Positions 16,733 through 27,478 are shown, counted from the first letter of the stretch. The stretch is DNA of 37,627 nt from Lachnospiraceae bacterium (GCA_016288005.1 JAEEXY010000028.1:1-37627), one strand, 5' to 3'. A program made the numbers and translations. Notes: a model not told the origin generated them from the letters alone.

Positions 16733-16824
16733 GGTGCCTGTCACCAAAAAGGGAGCAGGGAAGACACGGGGACGGTTCTTTTGTCTGCAAAGTGCGCAGA
16801 CAAAAGAACCGTCCCCATGTCTTC
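16733..16824. repeat. REP-like inverted repeat copy C next to a half GGTGCCTG element
   Basis: The 29-bp arms 16760-16788 and 16796-16824 pair with one mismatch (G-U on RNA) around aaagtgc. The core GGGGACGGTTCTTTTGTCTGC is close to copy A. GGTGCCTGTCACC at 16733-16745 is one side of the hairpin seen at 14906-14937. The unit lies after the stop of the nuclease gene and before the GH130 gene. Confidence 0.88.
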
Positions 16825-16842
16825 TCATATCATTGAAATAAA

Positions 16843-19800
16843 CTATTTATCAACTCTCACGATCTTGACCTTGCCTTCAAAGCCGGCGAGCTCGAGCTCT
16901 GCCTTAACCTGGGCTGCAAGTGCCTTTCTGGCCTTCTTCTTCATAGTTGAAGGAACTTCGATCGAGATAACACAATCCTTGGTGTCAACGCCCTTGAAGG
17001 CCTTCTTTTCGAACATGCCCTCGGTGTAGGACTTAACAGTTACCTTCTCAAGAGTCTCGATTCCCTTGAACGCGCCGGGTCTTACAGTGGTGATGTTAGT
17101 GCCGAGGGTGATCTCGGTAACATCAGCCATTCCCTTGAAGCTGCCCTTGGCGATCGTTGTAACGGTGTATTCCTTGTCGCCGACCGTGATCGTCTCAGGG
17201 ATAACAACCTCGCTGTCAGCTGCACTAATCTTTCTGATGATCGCAGTGTCATCGCTCATGATCTTCAGCGTAGCGGAAGCAATATTGCTGTCCTCCTCGA
17301 ACGCGTCATCCTTTACGACAACCTTCTTCGCAACAACAGTGGGTTCAGCGTCCTCGGGCGCACCCTCGGGTGTCTGGGTCTCGTCCACGTCAACGGTGTC
17401 CGCGGGAGTCCCCTCGGGAGTCTCGGGATTTTCAACGTCAACGGTCTCGCCGGGCTCAGTGGTGCCGGGTTCGTTAGTGCCGGGCTCGGTGGCTCCGGGC
17501 TCTGTGGTGCCAGGATCATTATTATCCACGAAAGGAGGGATAATGATGATCGGAGGGTTCGTTACAGGCGTGGGTGTAGGATCCACACCGGGTGTAGGTA
17601 CGGGAGTGGGATCCGCGCTGGGCGTAGGCTCAGGCGTGGGCTCTCCACTGGGGGTAGGTTCTCCGCTAGGTGTGGGCTCTCCGCTGGGTGTAGGCTCTCC
17701 GCTGGGTGTGGGCTCTCCGCTGGGGGTAGGCTCTCCGCTAGGTGTGGGTTCTCCGCTGGGCGTAGGCTCACCGCTGGGGGTAGGCTCTCCTGTAGGGGTA
17801 GGCTCTCCCGTAGGGGTGGGCTCTCCGCTGGGGGTAGGTTCAGGAGTGGGCTCAACCTCTTCCTCTACGAGCTTGTAGAGATATAAAGGCTTGAGACTGT
17901 TATTATCTTCTGTATAACCTCTGAAATCCTGTGCAGCATAAATACTTATACATCTGCCATTCTTCTCATTTTTGATTATAACGGCGCCGCTCACTTTCTC
18001 ATTTGCTTTGATCACAAAGTAAGCATATTCATCAGCTTTATCCTTGTTTTTGTCCGTTGAATAAGGCTTGTTGTTATTAACGCTCATGGACAGGTATTTT
18101 CCATCCTCATCCTGAAGAGTGTAGGTAACAGCAGCACCGGTAGCAGCCTTTGTGATCGTCCAAACTATGGCAGTGCTGTCCGATACGATCTTATCTTCAA
18201 CCTTCTCAACCTCTACAAGACCGCGGGTGTTGCCATTACCATCCGGAACATTTTTCATTGCATAGAGTGCATCCCCGCCTTCAGCAACAAAAATATACTT
18301 TCCGTCTGCAATATCATCGAACGAAGTAACCTGTTCGAACTTCTGCAGTTCCGCAGTAGGTGTGGGATCCGCAGTAGGTGTAGGTTCTGCGCTGGGAGTA
18401 GGCTCTGCTGTAGGTGTAGGGCCTGCCGTAGGCGTGGGTTCCGCAGTAGGTGTGGGTCCGGGTGTAGGTGTCACCTCAGTCTTAGCCTTTGCCGGTGCAA
18501 ACGAGAGCTTGTAGATATCAGCGTTTTTCTCATTAAATCCGTACGCGCTGAAATCAGCCTTTTGCTGATAGTACTCGATGTACATGTCCGGTCTTCCGGC
18601 GTTAACCACATAGAAAGTACCGTCATCATTCTTAATGACGTTCCATGTATCGTTAACATCGTTCAGTGGAAGGCTTGTACGCGTTCCTGCCGACAGCTTA
18701 TCACCCTTGGCTGTAGTAATAGTGATCGTACCGTCCTCGTTGTTCTTTACTGTCCAGATAAGGGCTGCGTCAACTTCTTCAACAGATGCTCCCGAAGGAG
18801 TAAAGGTAGCCTCTGCTCTGTAGTAAGTAGCAACCGCCTCTGCAGACATCGCCTTGCCCGATGCAGGATTATAGATCACATAATCTCCGTCAGCGATGTC
18901 ATATGCAGGCGTATTGTCTGCGAGTTTGTAAAGGAACAAGGGCTTAAGGCTTGTATTACCTTCTTTGTATGCTCTGTAGTCCTGTGCAGTTGTTGCATTA
19001 GCCGCATAGATACTGATGCATCTCTTCTCATTAGCTTCGTTCTCTATAAGAACCGCTTTTTCTGCCTTATCATTTGCCTTGATGATGAAATATGCATACT
19101 TATCAGGCTCGTCAAGGTTTGTATCCTTCGAGTATGCATTATTCTTCGTATTATTGTTCATGGACAGGAACTTGCCGTCCTCATCCTGAATAGTATAGCT
19201 TACAGAACCCTCTGTATCTGTTATCTTTGTTATTGTCCAAACGATAGAAGAATCATCAGAAACGATCTTGCCGTCCTTTTCCTCTACTTCTACAATGCCA
19301 CGTGTATAAGGCGTACTGGTATTCACATACGCACCGGGCTGCTTGTCCATTGCATAGATAACACCGTTGTACTCTGAAACAAAGATATACTTTCCGTCCG
19401 CTATATCATCGAACGAAGTAACCAGCTCGAACTCAGTCCCGGCAGGTACAGGGCCCGCTGTAGGTGTAGGCCCTGCAGTAGGTGTCACTTCACCGGTAGG
19501 AGTAGGTGTCCCGCCCGCGTGAACATACGTCGAGCCCGGAACGAACTCTACAGTTCCGCTGTAGTTCTGGATATCGCCTGTAACCTTGATAACATCGCCA
19601 ACCTTCAGCTCAGAGCCCTTAGAAAGTCTGTAGCACTGAATGGTCCTTCCGCTGACTTCAATATTAACAGAAACATTGTCGTACTGTGAGTTATACTTCG
19701 TAACAATTGAAGTGATTTTTCCTGTAAGGGTTACATTCTGCCCCAGCTTCTCGCCTGCATCCAGCTCAAAAGCAGCATCAAGGATGCCTGCCTCTGTGGA

Positions 19801-21432
19801 CAGATCCACTTTGTGGCCTTCGCCCTTCTTGACGAGTGTGTAGCTCGAAGATGCACCGACACGGAGCTGTGCAGCCTGGTCACGCTTTGATGCGACGCAA
19901 ACAATATCCACGATATCCGTTCTTGCAACACCGTTAGGATAAGATGCGGGCTGGAACAGAACAAGCGAAGACTCAGTTCCGTCGATATTCTGAGAAATAT
20001 TTATAACCTTGTACTTGCTTTCAACAATATCTGAGCGGCCAAGTACAACATTCTTTACCTTAACAAGCTTTGAAACATACTTGTCAGGGTTCGCGTTAAG
20101 CTCCGCAAGTGTAACCTCTTCGGGTGCAACAGAAGCTGCATCGTTACCCTTTGAAACAAGCTTGGTGACAATACCGCCGATCTGCTTTACACCATGGTAC
20201 TCAGAGATACTTCCCTTTACTATGAGCACATCGCCGACACTATACTTAATATTTACATTACCGAAATAAATCTGAACGGTGTCGCCCTTTTCATCACGGA
20301 TAACAGCTGATGAAAGAGAATCATTCTCACCGAAGATGTATAAGATCTCGCCTTTAGTGGTCACGATGCTGCCTTCAGACGCATTGTTTGCTGCAGCAAT
20401 AGTGATCAGCTGGCTCTCATCAATCTGGCTCTCCTCTGTCTCATAATGATCGGAGAGGTCGCCGGGATTGTACGTACCGAGTACAGTATTCTCCGAAGAA
20501 GGAGAAACCAAGCCCTCTGGAACAGCAAGTCCGAAAACTAGCCAAGCATACTCAGGGTAATCGATGAATACGTTTCTGTTGCCCTGAACGATCTCAGCGA
20601 GGTCATTCTGGCTCATCTCCCATGTGTCAACGGGATCGTCATAGTTCCACTTAAGAAGGGTCTCAAGGCTCTCGATAACTTTCTGACCGTCATTCTTGGA
20701 ATCATCGGGATCCATTGCAGGGAGCCTGTCAGCCGTAACATTTACAAAGAGATTAGGCTGTCCCCAACAAAGATATACATAGAGGAAAATACGAGCTACG
20801 TCGCCCTTTACATTCTCAAGGGGCTCGAAGGTATTGTTCTTGAGATAGCCGCCTACAACGTTGTTATAAGTACCAACCGTTGCTGACTTCTCATCGATCT
20901 CACCCATTGTATAGCTGCTTCTGAAGCTGTTGATCATGTCAATAGCCGGACGCAGATGATGAAGATCGGCTCCGCCGTACTGCTCGTAGAAGCTTGCATG
21001 GCTCTTGGCCCATACATGCTCACGGTTAAGAGTTGCATTTACTTCATTGGTAGATTTGTCTGCATAGAAATAGATAGTTCCTGCTTTTCCGTCTTCCGCA
21101 TCGGTATATGCCCAATAATCCGGAAGAGATTTGTAAGCAACCTGATTCTTAAGCGTAGACTGCATCTTCGACTTAAGTGCCGTAGCCAGATCAGCTGCGC
21201 TAACCGTTACGTTGCCCTTTTCGATATCTGCATAGTCATACGCAAAATTGTCATAATACGCAAGCGCCGCCTCACTGAGCTCATGCGCAGCAGTGTCCCT
21301 GTGTCCCGTATTGTAATAGAGCGCAGAAGTCTCCGACGTAGCGGCATACGTCGCCTGAGACGGTACGTTCGTCACAAATGACGAGACGATGAGTGCCAGT
21401 GAAAGCAACACTGACATTAACCGTTTTTTCAT
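16843..21432 (-). CDS. Giant secreted endonuclease I-type nuclease with OB-folds and LRR tail
   Basis: The start is ATG 21432 with GGAGG 5 nt upstream; a TTG four codons earlier overlaps that ribosome site. The 1529-residue protein has a signal peptide (to about TYAAT) and an Endonuclease_1 domain (about 40-330) with [10 protein letters not shown] at 136-145 and DLHHLRPA...N..R, the beta-beta-alpha metal-nuclease motif. Three OB-fold-like segments follow (about 340-650), each with a [13 protein letters not shown] strand. Next come two copies of a ~150-residue domain beginning [13 protein letters not shown], with a related third domain between them, separated by PTPTAEPTP linkers. A 12-unit GEPTPS stalk and a TEPG stretch lead to C-terminal LRR_5 repeats. 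There is no LPxTG; the LRR tail may attach it. The likely role is extracellular DNA degradation. Confidence 0.88.
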   Translation of the reverse strand: MKKRLMSVLLSLALIVSSFVTNVPSQATYAATSETSALYYNTGHRDTAAHELSEAALAYYDNFAYDYADIEKGNVTVSAADLATALKSKMQSTLKNQVAYKSLPDYWAYTDAEDGKAGTIYFYADKSTNEVNATLNREHVWAKSHASFYEQYGGADLHHLRPAIDMINSFRSSYTMGEIDEKSATVGTYNNVVGGYLKNNTFEPLENVKGDVARIFLYVYLCWGQPNLFVNVTADRLPAMDPDDSKNDGQKVIESLETLLKWNYDDPVDTWEMSQNDLAEIVQGNRNVFIDYPEYAWLVFGLAVPEGLVSPSSENTVLGTYNPGDLSDHYETEESQIDESQLITIAAANNASEGSIVTTKGEILYIFGENDSLSSAVIRDEKGDTVQIYFGNVNIKYSVGDVLIVKGSISEYHGVKQIGGIVTKLVSKGNDAASVAPEEVTLAELNANPDKYVSKLVKVKNVVLGRSDIVESKYKVINISQNIDGTESSLVLFQPASYPNGVARTDIVDIVCVASKRDQAAQLRVGASSSYTLVKKGEGHKVDLSTEAGILDAAFELDAGEKLGQNVTLTGKITSIVTKYNSQYDNVSVNIEVSGRTIQCYRLSKGSELKVGDVIKVTGDIQNYSGTVEFVPGSTYVHAGGTPTPTGEVTPTAGPTPTAGPVPAGTEFELVTSFDDIADGKYIFVSEYNGVIYAMDKQPGAYVNTSTPYTRGIVEVEEKDGKIVSDDSSIVWTITKITDTEGSVSYTIQDEDGKFLSMNNNTKNNAYSKDTNLDEPDKYAYFIIKANDKAEKAVLIENEANEKRCISIYAANATTAQDYRAYKEGNTSLKPLFLYKLADNTPAYDIADGDYVIYNPASGKAMSAEAVATYYRAEATFTPSGASVEEVDAALIWTVKNNEDGTITITTAKGDKLSAGTRTSLPLNDVNDTWNVIKNDDGTFYVVNAGRPDMYIEYYQQKADFSAYGFNEKNADIYKLSFAPAKAKTEVTPTPGPTPTAEPTPTAGPTPTAEPTPSAEPTPTADPTPTAELQKFEQVTSFDDIADGKYIFVAEGGDALYAMKNVPDGNGNTRGLVEVEKVEDKIVSDSTAIVWTITKAATGAAVTYTLQDEDGKYLSMSVNNNKPYSTDKNKDKADEYAYFVIKANEKVSGAVIIKNEKNGRCISIYAAQDFRGYTEDNNSLKPLYLYKLVEEEVEPTPEPTPSGEPTPTGEPTPTGEPTPSGEPTPSGEPTPSGEPTPSGEPTPSGEPTPSGEPTPSGEPTPSGEPTPEPTPSADPTPVPTPGVDPTPTPVTNPPIIIIPPFVDNNDPGTTEPGATEPGTNEPGTTEPGETVDVENPETPEGTPADTVDVDETQTPEGAPEDAEPTVVAKKVVVKDDAFEEDSNIASATLKIMSDDTAIIRKISAADSEVVIPETITVGDKEYTVTTIAKGSFKGMADVTEITLGTNITTVRPGAFKGIETLEKVTVKSYTEGMFEKKAFKGVDTKDCVISIEVPSTMKKKARKALAAQVKAELELAGFEGKVKIVRVDK
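17640..17832. repeat. 18-bp coding tandem repeats (GEPTPS)
   Basis: About eleven 18-bp units of the form CTCTCCGCTGGGGGTAGG, with synonymous third-base changes, encode the Pro-Thr stalk of the nuclease. Confidence 0.9.
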
Positions 21433-21529
21433 ATTTTCCTCCAATCTTTCTCGCCCTACAAATTATGAGTTTGCTGTAACTTTTATTCTATATCTATGCG
21501 TTTGCGGCTTTCCCCAAGGGCGGACTTTT

Positions 21530-21558
21530 ATTGTATCACATGCGCAAAAAATACACAA
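21530..21558 (-). promoter_or_regulatory. Candidate promoter of the nuclease gene
   Basis: On the minus strand TTGTGT (21558-21553), a 17-bp spacer, then TACAAT (21535-21530), about 100 bp before the ATG. The -35 is weak. Confidence 0.45.
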
Positions 21559-21626
21559 TACAGAATGTTTATTCGTTTTAACACGCGTATTTTTCGCATT
21601 ATGCGAAATTCTATGCATCAAAAAGA

Positions 21627-21673
21627 GTTACGGCAATATGTTTCACATCGAGTTTCACATCAATTGCCGTAAC
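21627..21673 (-). other. Long-loop hairpin with duplicated loop sequence and T-run
   Basis: GTTACGGCAAT (21627-21637) and its exact complement (21663-21673) enclose a 25-nt loop with two GTTTCACATC copies. On the minus strand the hairpin is followed by TCTTTTTG, as in an intrinsic terminator. It lies between the strong terminator at 21757-21795 and the nuclease promoter, so it may end a separate small transcript or act as a second terminator. A further palindrome, TTTCGCAT/ATGCGAAA, lies near 21594-21610. The rest of the 21433-21824 gap holds nothing else I can identify. Confidence 0.55.
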
Positions 21674-21756
21674 CCCCATAAATACCAAAATCCGTGTCGC
21701 TTCTGTTCTTATATTTTGTAACTTTTTTATTCGATTACATCAAAAGAATAAGACAC

Positions 21757-21795
21757 AAAAACCCGGGCCACCGCACCTAAGCGCGGCAGCCCGGG
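21757..21795 (-). terminator. Terminator of the vWA adhesin gene
   Basis: CCCGGGC and GCCCGGG (7 bp), a CA/CA internal loop and a further CCGC/GCGG stem span 21762-21795. On the minus strand TTTTTG follows directly. Confidence 0.88.
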
Positions 21796-21824
21796 AAAAC
21801 CTACCTATGTTCAGTTAATTTGCA

Positions 21825-24800
21825 TTACATGTCTTCCTCGCGGCGACGGATACCCTTGAGCATTACGCTGCCGAGCATGATGCAAGCTGCACCGATGCCG
21901 AAGAATACTGCTGTAGGAGTAGTTCCGGTCTTAGGAAGGTCGCCCTGAGGCGTCTCGATATCGTCGAGATCAACTTCCTCTTCGGGAGCACCCTGAGGTG
22001 TCTCGGGCTGAGGAGGAATGATCTCCTCTTCGGGCTCTTCTACAGGTCCCTGAGGTGTATCAGGTGTCTCAGGAATGATCTCCTCCTCTACGGGAGTAGG
22101 TGTAGGTGTAGCCGTAGGAGTAGGTGTAGGTGTTCCGGTAGGATCAGGTGTAGGTGTAATGATCGGAGGGAAGTTGTTCGTTGAGCTGAAGCTATATTCA
22201 GCAGCAACAACCATATCCTTCGTTACAGCTGCAAGCTCTGCATCCGAAACGCTCCAATTCTTGAAGGTGTATGTCGTGGTGGTAAATCCGCTTACGGTTG
22301 TCCATCCGCTGGGATTTGCGGGCTTGTCGCCAAGTGCGGACTGATTGTAACGGTAGTCAGCCTTTTCAGAGATAAGCCTTCCGTCATAGTCAACGAATGT
22401 AACCTTGTAAAGACGTGCTGTCTTCTTGTAGCAAGGATACAGATAGTAGGTCTTGTCCTGACGTACATTCTCATTAACATTGATCTGAGTAATGATCTTC
22501 GAATCAGTGCCTTCAGGATAGTAGCCAAGATCCGTTGCTCCGGGTGCATCACCCTCATTGGATGCAATTCTGATTCTTCTTGTAGCAGTCTCGTCTTCTG
22601 TAATTATAGGAGCATCTCCAAGGAACCATCCAACAAATGTGTAAACAGTATCAACCGAAGCATCCTTTGCAGGTCCGACAGTCTTTGTGATGTAAATGAT
22701 ACCTTCATCATTTACTTCAACGTGATCGGAATCGCCCCACTGCTTGTATCCACCGTTTACTGCATCTTCCTGCATGTAAACGAATGTGCAGGTGTTGTTG
22801 GTTCTGGTGTAAGAAGCATATACTGTTGTATCTTCCTTAACGGGACCATTGAGCAGGAAAGCTTCAGCCGAAGGCTTCTCCTCGCCGCCGAAAGTCCAAT
22901 CGCCCTTAGCATAGGTGAAGATTGCGCTTGCATTGGTCTTCTCTGCTGCCTTGGCGTCAACCTTAGCTCTAGCTGCTGCAAGATCAGCATCGGATACCTT
23001 GCTGCCCCAAACTACTGTTGCAACATAAGGAACATTCTCACCGAAGAAAGTACCATCCTCGTCAACGAAGGATACCTTGTACTCTTTCTCGATTGGAGTA
23101 AATGCAGCTACATAAACTGCGCTGCTGACTACGATCGCAGCAGGTGATACCGCCTGTCCGGCTTCATTTGTCCAGTATGCGAACTCATATCTGTAATGAC
23201 CATCAGCGGAATCCTCCTTTGTAGGAAGGTTGCTGATCGTTAATTCTGTGCCGTAATCATACTTGTAATCTTCATCGGTTACTGCAAGAACTTCGTTGTT
23301 GATGATCGTGCCGTCCTCATGCTTGAAGAGAACTTCGTACTGATTAAGTGTCGCAGGATAATCAACGTACTGGGTATAACTCTTGTTTGCGTTTACATAT
23401 ACGGGGCACTCTACGTCAGTGAATGCAACACTCTCGGGATATGACCACTGGGCATTTGATTCCTTTAAGAATTCCTGACCGATTTCGGGTGCTTCTGCTG
23501 TCTGGCCATATTTTACCTTAACCGAGTCAACTGTCGCGTTTCTCGTCTCGTCGCCGGTATATCTGATAACAAAGTTGACAGTATACTCATTAGTTGTTCG
23601 GGACTCTGTAGCGGTAAGCGTAGCATTTCCCTTTACGATATAAGTCTCGCCGCTCCAGTCTTCGTCGATATCGTACTTATATGTGAACTCGTCATTATTC
23701 TCAGAATAAACGATCTGAGGGATATCGATCTCATCGCCATAGTTGCCGCTTTCTTCGGTCTTGGTTTCTTTGCCTTCGTAATCTGTAAAGATAAATGTTA
23801 CTGTGTACTCGATCAGCTCACGTGTAATGGTTGCGGTTACGGTAAGAGGACCTGTGATCTTGCTGTAATCATTATCCCAACCGGATACCGTGTAATCCCA
23901 CTTCTTGCAGCCTTCATCAACACCGTCTTTCTGGTCTGCTGCTGCCTCAAGCGCTGTATCAGCAGGTAACTGAGGTGCGGTTGCAGCGCTGCCGTAAGGA
24001 ACAGTCCGATCAGTGGAATCTTCTGTGTTGTTTACTTCATCCTTAATGATGAATGTAACTGTGTAGCTCTTTCTAACAGCCTTCTGGATTACAGTGATCT
24101 CTGTAGCTCCGGCAGGTACAACGATTGTATCTGTAGCAGTTCCGGTTACTTCGTACGAGAACTCAGCATCTTCAGTCTTCCAGAGGTCATTCTGTGTGCA
24201 GTCGTAAGGTACCGATGCGCCGTACTCATAGCTCTTTTCAATGATCGCAACTCTTTCAATTTCCTTGCCAAACTCATCCTGGCTTACCAGAACAACCTTA
24301 ACAGGATAAGAGTTTATCGAGCTGGAGATATATGTGGTAAGATCGATATTCTGGCCATCGGAACCTAATGTAAACTCGGCGCCCTCATTCCAGCCTCTGG
24401 TATAGTTATATGTATAACCTTCCTGTTTAATATTGTTCTCTTCAACATAAGCATCAACCGAAGGAGCAGTGATTGGAGTACCGTATTCTACATTGCTATC
24501 GCTTGCAAGAACAATTGGTGCTCCATTATCCACTACCAGTTTGAAAGTGTAACTGTAAGTCTTCTTAACTCTTGTCTCGGAAGCCTCATAGGTTCTCGCC
24601 TCGGTAACGGGCACAAAAGTTTCAAATGCGTTGAATGTATAATCCCACTCATTATCGTCAGGAGTTGCAGCAATACCGCTCATCGAATCAGGGAGAGTAG
24701 GAGTAACGTCGTACTTATAAGACTCTGTTTCTGTTGTAACTTCGCCTTCAGCATCTGTAAACTTAAACGTAATATCAAACGATCTGATTGTTGAAACTCT

Positions 24801-27206
24801 GTTCGCCGTAATGGTCTTAGGTCCGGTTACTTCCGCAAGATCTGCCTGATTCCATGCAGGCTGGGTGTAAGTGTACTTAGCAGTATTATCTGTACTCTCT
24901 GAATAATTGGTAAGATCAGGTACCTGGCTTGCAAGTTCATCTGCATTTGCAGCCCAAACTACATTATAAGTTGTACCCTTTGCGTTTTCATCATCGCCGC
25001 TGTTGGTAACCTTAAAGGTTATGGCATAAGTCTCATCGTGTGTGAAGTACTTTTTGAGCGTTACGTCGCCTTTGATCTGTGTAAGCTTACCGTTTGCGAT
25101 AACCGCATTGGCTGCAGTGTCTTCCGTGATAGTCCATGCACCCTCGGTATAGGTCTTCGAGATACCGTTCGCAACTCCATCTACGGCACCTACCGTTGCA
25201 GGATCAACAGTCGGAAGGTCAACCGAGCCATTGTATTTAGCTGTTACATCTGCTACACCGTCATTATCAACCTTCGCACCGTCAACATATACCTCATAGA
25301 GAATGTTGTAAATCTCATCATCATAAAGTGCGTTGACAGTCTTGTTTTCAGTGATCTCAACACCGTTAAGGTTCGCAGACCAGTGTCCGTTCTTCTTGCC
25401 GGCATGTGTGGGTACTGCGGGGATCTCGGCTGCAGTAACCTTCTCACCGTACTTCTTGGTGAAGGTCTTTATAGTCTGGTTGGTGCTTAACTCATCCTTA
25501 TAAGTTACAGTGAATACATTCTTGTAATAATCAACACGGATGTTAGTGTTGCCGGTTACAGTGAATGTCTTCGCGCTGACTTCATTACCGTTAACCTTGT
25601 ATGTGGTTTTGGTCTTGTCATACTTAACTGAATCGCCAGCATAAGCCGCAAGGTCTGCGATTTCTGCCGTCTCGTTTGCAAACTTATAGCCCGTGAACTT
25701 GCTGTTCGCAATCTCTTTGCCGTCCTCGTAATAGCTTATGGTGTACTTGAACGCTTCAACCTGATCCTGAGGAACAGGGATTGTGGTCTGTCCGCCGATG
25801 ATCTCCGGGTCATGCGGGTTGTTGTCCTTATCGGTATAATGGAATTTAACAGTGTCATTGAGATCAAACCAGATCTCCTCACCTTCAGAAATAGCCTTAA
25901 GGACTGCTTTAGCATCAGCATATCCGGCATGCTTCTCAGCATATGCTTCAGCCATATCATAGAAATCAACCTTTGTGCTGAAGGTCATGCTCTTTGTGCC
26001 TTCATAACCAAGATCCGAAAGATCCCATGTAAGCGTCTGGCCGTTTACAGTAACCTTAGTTTCATTCTCTGAAATATCGGTCATGTATCCGGGAAGTGTA
26101 TCTACAAGCTGCGCTCCTGTAGCCGCAGCGATATCTTTCTCGACCTCGTGAGATACAGCAGTAATTACCGAGCCGATCAGAGCAGATGTATCTGTCGACT
26201 GACCCGAGCTGGCCTGATAGAAAGTATCAAGCGAAGAAGCTACATTCTTCATAACGAAGGTAACTTTATTGTCTCTTGTAGAATCATATGCGATGGTATA
26301 GATCTTTGTATTCGCATTTTTTGCAAGATAAGCCTCGGAAATGGTTTCAAGGCGTAATGTATCATCTGCATTATTCGGAGAACCGTCGCCGCGCGTATCC
26401 TTCTTGAATGCGGTATAAAGCATCCTTTTGTCTCCGGTATTCAGAGTGGTATAGTCATTAGCAGTTTTAGAATGCTTATAGCTGTATGTAGGCTCACCAT
26501 CACTCAGAACTACCATGATCTTGGCTGCGTCTTCTCTTCCGCCCGCAAGCATCTCCTGCGCTTTCCTGATACCGTCCTGAAGGAATGTGCCGCCCTTAAG
26601 AGTCTGGGCACCGGACTTGGCTTCATTGGGCTTATATCCGTTAATCGTAGATGTGATCAGGGAAAGATCAGTCGTCAGATTGCGGTCCTTCGCAGCCTTA
26701 TCACCAAAGGAAACCACGCCAACCTTTACTTTTCCGTCAGTATTGTTCTCAAGAACCTTACCAGCAAATGCGATTGCTGCATCCTTAGCAGGTGTGAGGC
26801 GGTCAATGATATTGGCCCAATAATATCTTGTCTTTAGCTGCCAACCAGACCAATAATTCTCCGATTTCAAATCAGCATCATACATACTGTTTGATAAGTC
26901 CATAACGAACACTATGTCTACAGCACCCATCGCTGTATTGGTGATCTGATCTTTCTCACCCTTGGCAGTAAATGTAACATTTACCGTACCAGTACTCGGA
27001 TTGTCCTTATCCACAGTGAGCTTAGCTGTTTTTGTGACAGTAGCCACTGTTTTATTGCCGTTTTTGATCACGGCTGTGGATGTCGAACGATCCTGGTTTC
27101 CACTGTCGGCCGCGCCGGCCGCTCTCTTGTTCCATGTCAGCGTGCCCACTACGAGCGTCAGAACCAGAACAAGACTTAAGATTCTCTTCCAGTTAAATCT
27201 TTTCAC
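21825..27206 (-). CDS. Giant von Willebrand A-domain adhesin with beta repeats and LPKTG anchor
   Basis: A GTG at 27206 preceded by GGGAGG (7 nt) starts a 1793-residue surface protein. A signal peptide ends near GAADS. A vWA domain covers about 95-360 with the MIDAS triad visible: DLSNS at 103-107, GGTFLQDG near 207 and VLSDGEP near 235. After a helical, collagen-binding-like section come about a dozen InlB B-repeat/MucBP-like units of 70-90 residues, recognised by YTVTFI-x-D-x(5)-T and YG-x(7)-P patterns. A PTPTPTATPTPTP linker, TPQG motifs, LPKTG, a hydrophobic helix and RRREEDM close it. The likely role is metal-dependent adhesion, perhaps as a pilus-tip-like protein. No sortase or pilin gene is in the window. 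Confidence 0.9.
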   Translation of the reverse strand: MKRFNWKRILSLVLVLTLVVGTLTWNKRAAGAADSGNQDRSTSTAVIKNGNKTVATVTKTAKLTVDKDNPSTGTVNVTFTAKGEKDQITNTAMGAVDIVFVMDLSNSMYDADLKSENYWSGWQLKTRYYWANIIDRLTPAKDAAIAFAGKVLENNTDGKVKVGVVSFGDKAAKDRNLTTDLSLITSTINGYKPNEAKSGAQTLKGGTFLQDGIRKAQEMLAGGREDAAKIMVVLSDGEPTYSYKHSKTANDYTTLNTGDKRMLYTAFKKDTRGDGSPNNADDTLRLETISEAYLAKNANTKIYTIAYDSTRDNKVTFVMKNVASSLDTFYQASSGQSTDTSALIGSVITAVSHEVEKDIAAATGAQLVDTLPGYMTDISENETKVTVNGQTLTWDLSDLGYEGTKSMTFSTKVDFYDMAEAYAEKHAGYADAKAVLKAISEGEEIWFDLNDTVKFHYTDKDNNPHDPEIIGGQTTIPVPQDQVEAFKYTISYYEDGKEIANSKFTGYKFANETAEIADLAAYAGDSVKYDKTKTTYKVNGNEVSAKTFTVTGNTNIRVDYYKNVFTVTYKDELSTNQTIKTFTKKYGEKVTAAEIPAVPTHAGKKNGHWSANLNGVEITENKTVNALYDDEIYNILYEVYVDGAKVDNDGVADVTAKYNGSVDLPTVDPATVGAVDGVANGISKTYTEGAWTITEDTAANAVIANGKLTQIKGDVTLKKYFTHDETYAITFKVTNSGDDENAKGTTYNVVWAANADELASQVPDLTNYSESTDNTAKYTYTQPAWNQADLAEVTGPKTITANRVSTIRSFDITFKFTDAEGEVTTETESYKYDVTPTLPDSMSGIAATPDDNEWDYTFNAFETFVPVTEARTYEASETRVKKTYSYTFKLVVDNGAPIVLASDSNVEYGTPITAPSVDAYVEENNIKQEGYTYNYTRGWNEGAEFTLGSDGQNIDLTTYISSSINSYPVKVVLVSQDEFGKEIERVAIIEKSYEYGASVPYDCTQNDLWKTEDAEFSYEVTGTATDTIVVPAGATEITVIQKAVRKSYTVTFIIKDEVNNTEDSTDRTVPYGSAATAPQLPADTALEAAADQKDGVDEGCKKWDYTVSGWDNDYSKITGPLTVTATITRELIEYTVTFIFTDYEGKETKTEESGNYGDEIDIPQIVYSENNDEFTYKYDIDEDWSGETYIVKGNATLTATESRTTNEYTVNFVIRYTGDETRNATVDSVKVKYGQTAEAPEIGQEFLKESNAQWSYPESVAFTDVECPVYVNANKSYTQYVDYPATLNQYEVLFKHEDGTIINNEVLAVTDEDYKYDYGTELTISNLPTKEDSADGHYRYEFAYWTNEAGQAVSPAAIVVSSAVYVAAFTPIEKEYKVSFVDEDGTFFGENVPYVATVVWGSKVSDADLAAARAKVDAKAAEKTNASAIFTYAKGDWTFGGEEKPSAEAFLLNGPVKEDTTVYASYTRTNNTCTFVYMQEDAVNGGYKQWGDSDHVEVNDEGIIYITKTVGPAKDASVDTVYTFVGWFLGDAPIITEDETATRRIRIASNEGDAPGATDLGYYPEGTDSKIITQINVNENVRQDKTYYLYPCYKKTARLYKVTFVDYDGRLISEKADYRYNQSALGDKPANPSGWTTVSGFTTTTYTFKNWSVSDAELAAVTKDMVVAAEYSFSSTNNFPPIITPTPDPTGTPTPTPTATPTPTPVEEEIIPETPDTPQGPVEEPEEEIIPPQPETPQGAPEEEVDLDDIETPQGDLPKTGTTPTAVFFGIGAACIMLGSVMLKGIRRREEDM

Positions 27207-27232
27207 GTTTTACCTCCCTAAAAAAGTAACAA

Positions 27233-27319
27233 ATTATACTCACAAAATGAGTAACAGTCGTCATCATTCTCTCATAAAAAAGTTACATGTTAGATACATT
27301 TTTATACATTTCAGATACT
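27233..27319 (-). promoter_or_regulatory. Promoter with upstream 11-bp-spaced TGTATC-like boxes
   Basis: A -10 TATAAT (27238-27233) has only a poor -35 (ACGACT, 27261-27256). Upstream, on the minus strand, AGTATC, TGTATA, TGTATC and TGTAAC begin at 27319, 27308, 27298 and 27287, i.e. every 10-11 bp. The boxes match those of the two LPQTG genes but sit further upstream of the -10. Confidence 0.5.
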
Positions 27320-27423
27320 TTTTCGATAAAACATAGCTCGAATAGAACGGTTTCCATAAAAAATACGCGAAATGCGGCTTTTATCGTGTTTTATGGAAAC
27401 TTTGAAACCTTTCTTGTAACCTT

Positions 27424-27478
27424 GGTTTCAAAAATGGTTACAAATTGGTTACATATAAAATGTGTATAAGAGGTTACA
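27424..27478. repeat. GGTTACA direct repeats
   Basis: GGTTACA occurs at 27436, 27447 and 27472, and GGTTTCA at 27424, so several copies are 11-12 bp apart. The same GTTACA core appears in the adhesin promoter array. They lie 220-270 bp upstream of the adhesin GTG and just past the Panacea gene terminator. They may be distal regulator sites. The rest of the 27207-27527 gap is AT-rich without genes. Confidence 0.5.

Noticed and set aside
21389..21721. 110-codon plus-strand ORF in the gap before the nuclease gene
   Set aside because: It has no ribosome site or recognisable domain and overlaps the nuclease promoter and hairpins.
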